Position numbers and translations under genes: made by a program. The notes under the pieces are model-generated. The model did no database searches. It had not been told where the DNA came from and saw only the letters and a program-made list of their open reading frames with translations. From Planctomycetaceae bacterium (GTDB lineage: Bacteria > Planctomycetota > Planctomycetia > Pirellulales > Thermoguttaceae), in contig JAIRPZ010000246.1 of NCBI GenBank assembly GCA_031256755.1, forward strand, positions 1 through 8,592: 8,592 nt of DNA, in the 5' to 3' direction. Shown here one piece after another: positions 6,258-8,592 of the stretch. The first letter of the stretch is position 1. The number at the start of each line of letters is the position of its first letter.

Positions 6258-7061
6258 ATGCGTGTGCTGCTTGTCGAACCGGATTACAAATCAAAGTTTC
6301 CGCCATTGGGATTGCTGAAAATCGGCACATTTCATCGGGAGCGGGGCGATGAAGTTGTGCTTGTCCGCGGCTGTGTCAAAGAAAATCAGCATTGGGACAG
6401 AGTCTATATTACGACATTGTTCAGTTTTAATCACAAAAAAATCATTGACACGATACAGTATTATAAAACGTTGCTGCATAATGATATTAACCGCATCGTA
6501 GTCGGCGGCGGCTATGCTACGCTCTATCCGCAAAAAATTTTTCAAGAAACAGGCATTTTTCCTGTCATCGGTTTGCTTGATAAACCGAACCAGTCCGGTT
6601 TCGGAAATGTTTGTGTGGATTCTCTTGTTCCTGATTACCAATTACTCGACTCTCTAGATTACAATTATGGATTAAATGATTGTTATTTTGCATACACAAC
6701 CCGCGGCTGTATCCGGCAGTGTCCGTTCTGCGCCGTTCCAAAACTCGAACCGGAATATGTTGACTATACCGGTATCAAGCAGCATATCGAAACTGTCCGT
6801 GAACGTTTCGGCGAACGGACAAATCTTATTTTGATGGACAATAACGTTCTTGTATCACGAGAACTGAAACACATTATCAGCAACCTCGTTGAATTGGGGT
6901 TTCATAACGGGGCAAAGTTAAATCACCGGCAGCGTTATGTCGATTTCAATCAGGGGCTTGATGCAAGATTGATTACAAAGGAAAAAGCACAACTTCTGCA
7001 AAAGATATGCCTGCGTCCGGTACGCCTTGCATACAGCACCAATGAACAGTCGGTTGCATAG
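6258..7061 (+). CDS. radical SAM protein with N-terminal Rossmann-type domain, C-terminally truncated
   Basis: This 267-residue product has the 4Fe-4S cluster motif CIRQCPFC (Cys151, Cys155, Cys158), which in the radical SAM superfamily binds the cluster used to cleave S-adenosylmethionine. The N-terminus MRVLLVEPDY, PPLGLLKIGTFH and VVGGGYATLY (81-90) resembles the Rossmann fold of B12-binding-type members, without a visible DxHxxG cobalamin motif. The family-like stretches FAYTTRG (144-150), AVPKLEPEY (159-167), LILMDNNVL (190-198) and RYVDFNQGLDARL (226-238) are intact. After CLRPVRLAY (251-259) the sequence abruptly becomes STNEQSVA and stops. Relatives, as I recall, continue for 100 or more residues through the rest of the barrel, so the gene seems cut off near 7035. 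ATG 6258 is chosen over the upstream 6084 because homologous-looking sequence begins there and the promoter abuts it. Substrate unknown; the truncated enzyme is probably inactive. Confidence 0.75.
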   Translation: MRVLLVEPDYKSKFPPLGLLKIGTFHRERGDEVVLVRGCVKENQHWDRVYITTLFSFNHKKIIDTIQYYKTLLHNDINRIVVGGGYATLYPQKIFQETGIFPVIGLLDKPNQSGFGNVCVDSLVPDYQLLDSLDYNYGLNDCYFAYTTRGCIRQCPFCAVPKLEPEYVDYTGIKQHIETVRERFGERTNLILMDNNVLVSRELKHIISNLVELGFHNGAKLNHRQRYVDFNQGLDARLITKEKAQLLQKICLRPVRLAYSTNEQSVA

Positions 7062-7084
7062 TTTTTTGTAAAATATATTATAAT
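7054..7084 (+). promoter_or_regulatory. AT-rich promoter of the HNH gene
   Basis: A perfect TATAAT (7079-7084) lies in an AT-rich block right after the radical SAM stop. TTGCAT (7054-7059) is 19 bp upstream, a little far for a -35 box. RNA would start near 7091, about 26 nt before the HNH ATG. Confidence 0.4.
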
Positions 7085-7116
7085 GTTTCAATAGGTAAGT
7101 CATGTTGTAATCTAAA

Positions 7117-7950
7117 ATGTCCGAAATATATTTTTATAAAAAAGAGGTTGATTGGTCGCTGTTACATTTAGGATTAAATATCCCTGTCGATTTACAAGGG
7201 ATTTTATATGACAAATCATCATTTGTTTTACAAAAAGGGGATAAAAAGCAGGTTAACCTTATTCTTGGAAATAACACATATCACGCAACATTAACGAACA
7301 TCGGTTTTGACCAAAAGAAATATCCGACACATAAAGACCTCGTACAAATTCGCTGGCAGCCGCAAAGTGAAATTGCCAAAACATTGCGAACTATTTTCAG
7401 GTGTAGTTTCGCATATCTTTTCGAACAGAAAGCATTGTTAGAAAACAAAAAACGTCAATTATCCGTTCCGCTTGCCAATCGGGAATATCTCGTGTTATAT
7501 CTGACGGAACTTGATAACGTATTAAACTTGGAATGTATTACTGCTGACGAAGTTTCGGAGACATTGTTATTCACAAAAGAAGTGAACGAATTGGAATTAG
7601 AGCAACTTCTTGATATGAAAGATGCACCGTCATTCCTGCAACGGGAAAAGACGGTTAAAATTCGCAAGCTTGACCGCAAAATTTCAGACCGGTTAAAACA
7701 TGTCTATAAATTCCGTTGCCAAATTTGCGGTAAATACATCGGCGAAAAATATAATGCCGACGTAATACATTCTCATCACATTGATTATTTTTCAACATCA
7801 TTAAATAACAATGCAGACAATATATTGATTTGCTGTCCCAATCATCACGGAATCATTCACGCCGTCAATCCGAAGTTCGACAGAAAATCCAAGCGTTTTC
7901 TCTATCCGAATGGATATGCGGAAGAATTGATATTGAATAAACATTTGTGA
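7117..7950 (+). CDS. HNH endonuclease with an uncharacterised N-terminal domain
   Basis: This 277-residue protein looks complete. The C-terminal third is an HNH nuclease with a structural zinc site: CQIC at 201-204, the catalytic-type H-H-I (220-222) followed by DYF, Asn in ADNILICC (233-240), and PNHHGIIH (241-248) with the second cysteine/histidine set. Residues 1-85 form a separate basic, beta-rich domain (YFYKKEVDW, then VNLILGNNTYHATLTNIGFD, then DLVQIRW) that may read DNA. The middle (about 86-185) is helical and acidic. This layout suits a restriction or other DNA-targeting nuclease, but no methyltransferase is nearby, so the role is open. ATG 7117 has no Shine-Dalgarno. The gene is visibly richer in A/T, and in A/T-ending codons, than the left-hand genes, and it is the only whole gene among fragments, suggesting recent acquisition. 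It follows the cut end of the radical SAM gene by 55 bp. Confidence 0.85.
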   Translation: MSEIYFYKKEVDWSLLHLGLNIPVDLQGILYDKSSFVLQKGDKKQVNLILGNNTYHATLTNIGFDQKKYPTHKDLVQIRWQPQSEIAKTLRTIFRCSFAYLFEQKALLENKKRQLSVPLANREYLVLYLTELDNVLNLECITADEVSETLLFTKEVNELELEQLLDMKDAPSFLQREKTVKIRKLDRKISDRLKHVYKFRCQICGKYIGEKYNADVIHSHHIDYFSTSLNNNADNILICCPNHHGIIHAVNPKFDRKSKRFLYPNGYAEELILNKHL

Positions 7951-8039
7951 TTGCGGATGCATTTCATTAAGGGAACAAAGGTGAAAAAACTACCGAACTT
8001 TACAGCAGGAAAAGGGATTTATTTTTGCTTGACAATAAT

Positions 8040-8592
8040 GTGTTTGGCTCGGCAACGATGAAATTGTTGCACCGTTTGATATGCTCGCCGCCGAAAACGC
8101 CAATGACAGTGTTTCGGTCGGTGTCATACAAGACATAGCACACGTCACCGAAAGTCCGAATCATATCGCTAATTATGTTGCATCTGACTTCGGTGTTTGC
8201 GACAACATGCCGGCAACGAACCGCTTGGGAACAGTGTATGTTACCGCCGAAGTGTTAAACAACGACAAGGAAGTTTATATGCCGCTGCGGGACGGAACGC
8301 CGGTATGTTTTGCAAACGAAAACGAAATTCGGCAAGCACGCGGCATTGTACTGTTTTCGGCGGAGCAATTTCGTTCTGCAATCCATAAACGTGTCAAAGG
8401 CAACTGCGCAACGAATGTTTATGAACGAACCAACGGTGTTGAAATCGCAACCGGTGATTACCGTTATCTGCCGAAAAATATCAACAGCATTATGACTCGT
8501 TTGCCGAAAGGCGAGTTAATCGTTCAGCATCCGCTCTTCCGCGGATTATTAAAAATACAATTTCCAAGACCGGCGTATTTACAACCGGAACA
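8040..8592 (+). pseudogene. HerA/DUF87-like helicase remnant: N- and C-terminal parts joined, ATPase core missing; runs off window
   Basis: A frame open from 8039 to the window end encodes WLGNDEIVAPFD, then (from ATG 8081) VSVGVIQDIAHVTESPNHIA and NRLGTVYVTAEVL, YMPLRDGTPVCFA. This looks like the N-terminal HAS-barrel of HerA-type hexameric ATPases. At about 8336-8341 it passes directly into RGIVLFSAEQFRSAI, GNCATNVYERTNG, DYRYLP, LPKGELIVQHPLF and FPRPAYLQPE, which resembles the extreme C-terminus of the same proteins. No Walker A (GxxxxGK) or Walker B lies between, so roughly the whole RecA-like core (a few hundred residues) is absent. The 5' end is also damaged: TAA at 8036-8038 blocks the frame, while the neighbouring frame reads NNVFGSA up to 8054 and would continue as GSAT-DEIVAPFD if one base were restored. 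No good start or ribosome site is visible. The family call is from memory of conserved wording, not a search. Confidence 0.5.

Noticed and set aside
7983..8054. Peptide LFLLDNNVFGSA resembling LILMDNNVL of the radical SAM protein, suggesting a duplicated fragment
   Set aside because: The match is limited to about five identical residues in an AT-rich stretch with no wider similarity. The NNVFGSA end is better explained as the start of the HerA-like frame.
7981..8061. Short plus-strand gene starting GTG 7981 (MKKLPNFTAGKG...)
   Set aside because: Only 26 codons with no recognisable feature. The AAGG-like site is weak and the frame overlaps the damaged start of the HerA-like remnant.

Overview
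The window is about 8.6 kb of bacterial DNA of medium GC content. It contains a GAF-type sigma-54 activator, a thioredoxin reductase with an unusual insertion, a secreted beta-propeller-like protein and a prepilin-peptidase methylase-type domain. Proteins like the propeller one occur, as I recall, mainly in Planctomycetes/Verrucomicrobia/Lentisphaerota, so a PVC-group host (perhaps Lentisphaerota) is my best guess, from protein flavour only. Several genes have no clear Shine-Dalgarno sequence. No tRNA, rRNA, CRISPR array or transposase was seen.

Left part (1-4943): ordinary, well-preserved genes. A minus-strand pair, thioredoxin reductase (1829-2875) then a NifA/PspF-type regulator (116-1696), is read leftwards. 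The regulator has its own promoter, which is overlapped by one of two near-identical palindromes and so looks like an operator pair. A plus-strand secreted protein (3075-4454) diverges from the reductase. It converges on a short minus-strand protein (4509-4943) that has the zinc/methylase half of a prepilin peptidase but not the aspartic-protease half.

Right part (about 4990-8592): very different in texture. It opens with an AT/GC palindromic intergenic cluster, followed by a perfect 34-bp inverted repeat with a 5-nt loop (5142-5214). The right edge of that repeat runs straight into a broken coiled-coil gene. A string of damaged genes follows: a frameshifted plus-strand remnant (5212-5737), a minus-strand beta-rich remnant with a frameshift at a tandem 4-mer (5755-6251), a radical SAM gene that lost its C-terminal part (6258-7061), and at the window edge a HerA-like helicase remnant whose ATPase core appears to be cleanly missing (8040-8592). 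One gene in this stretch looks intact: an AT-rich HNH endonuclease (7117-7950), probably acquired by transfer.

I do not see a complete new multi-gene system. The best leads are the perfect hairpin with its flanking gene debris, the HNH protein with an unfamiliar N-terminal domain, the core-less HerA-like frame, and the double-operator promoter of the sigma-54 activator. The cluster of gene fragments could be real decay or rearrangement, or partly assembly error. Reads across the junctions would decide.
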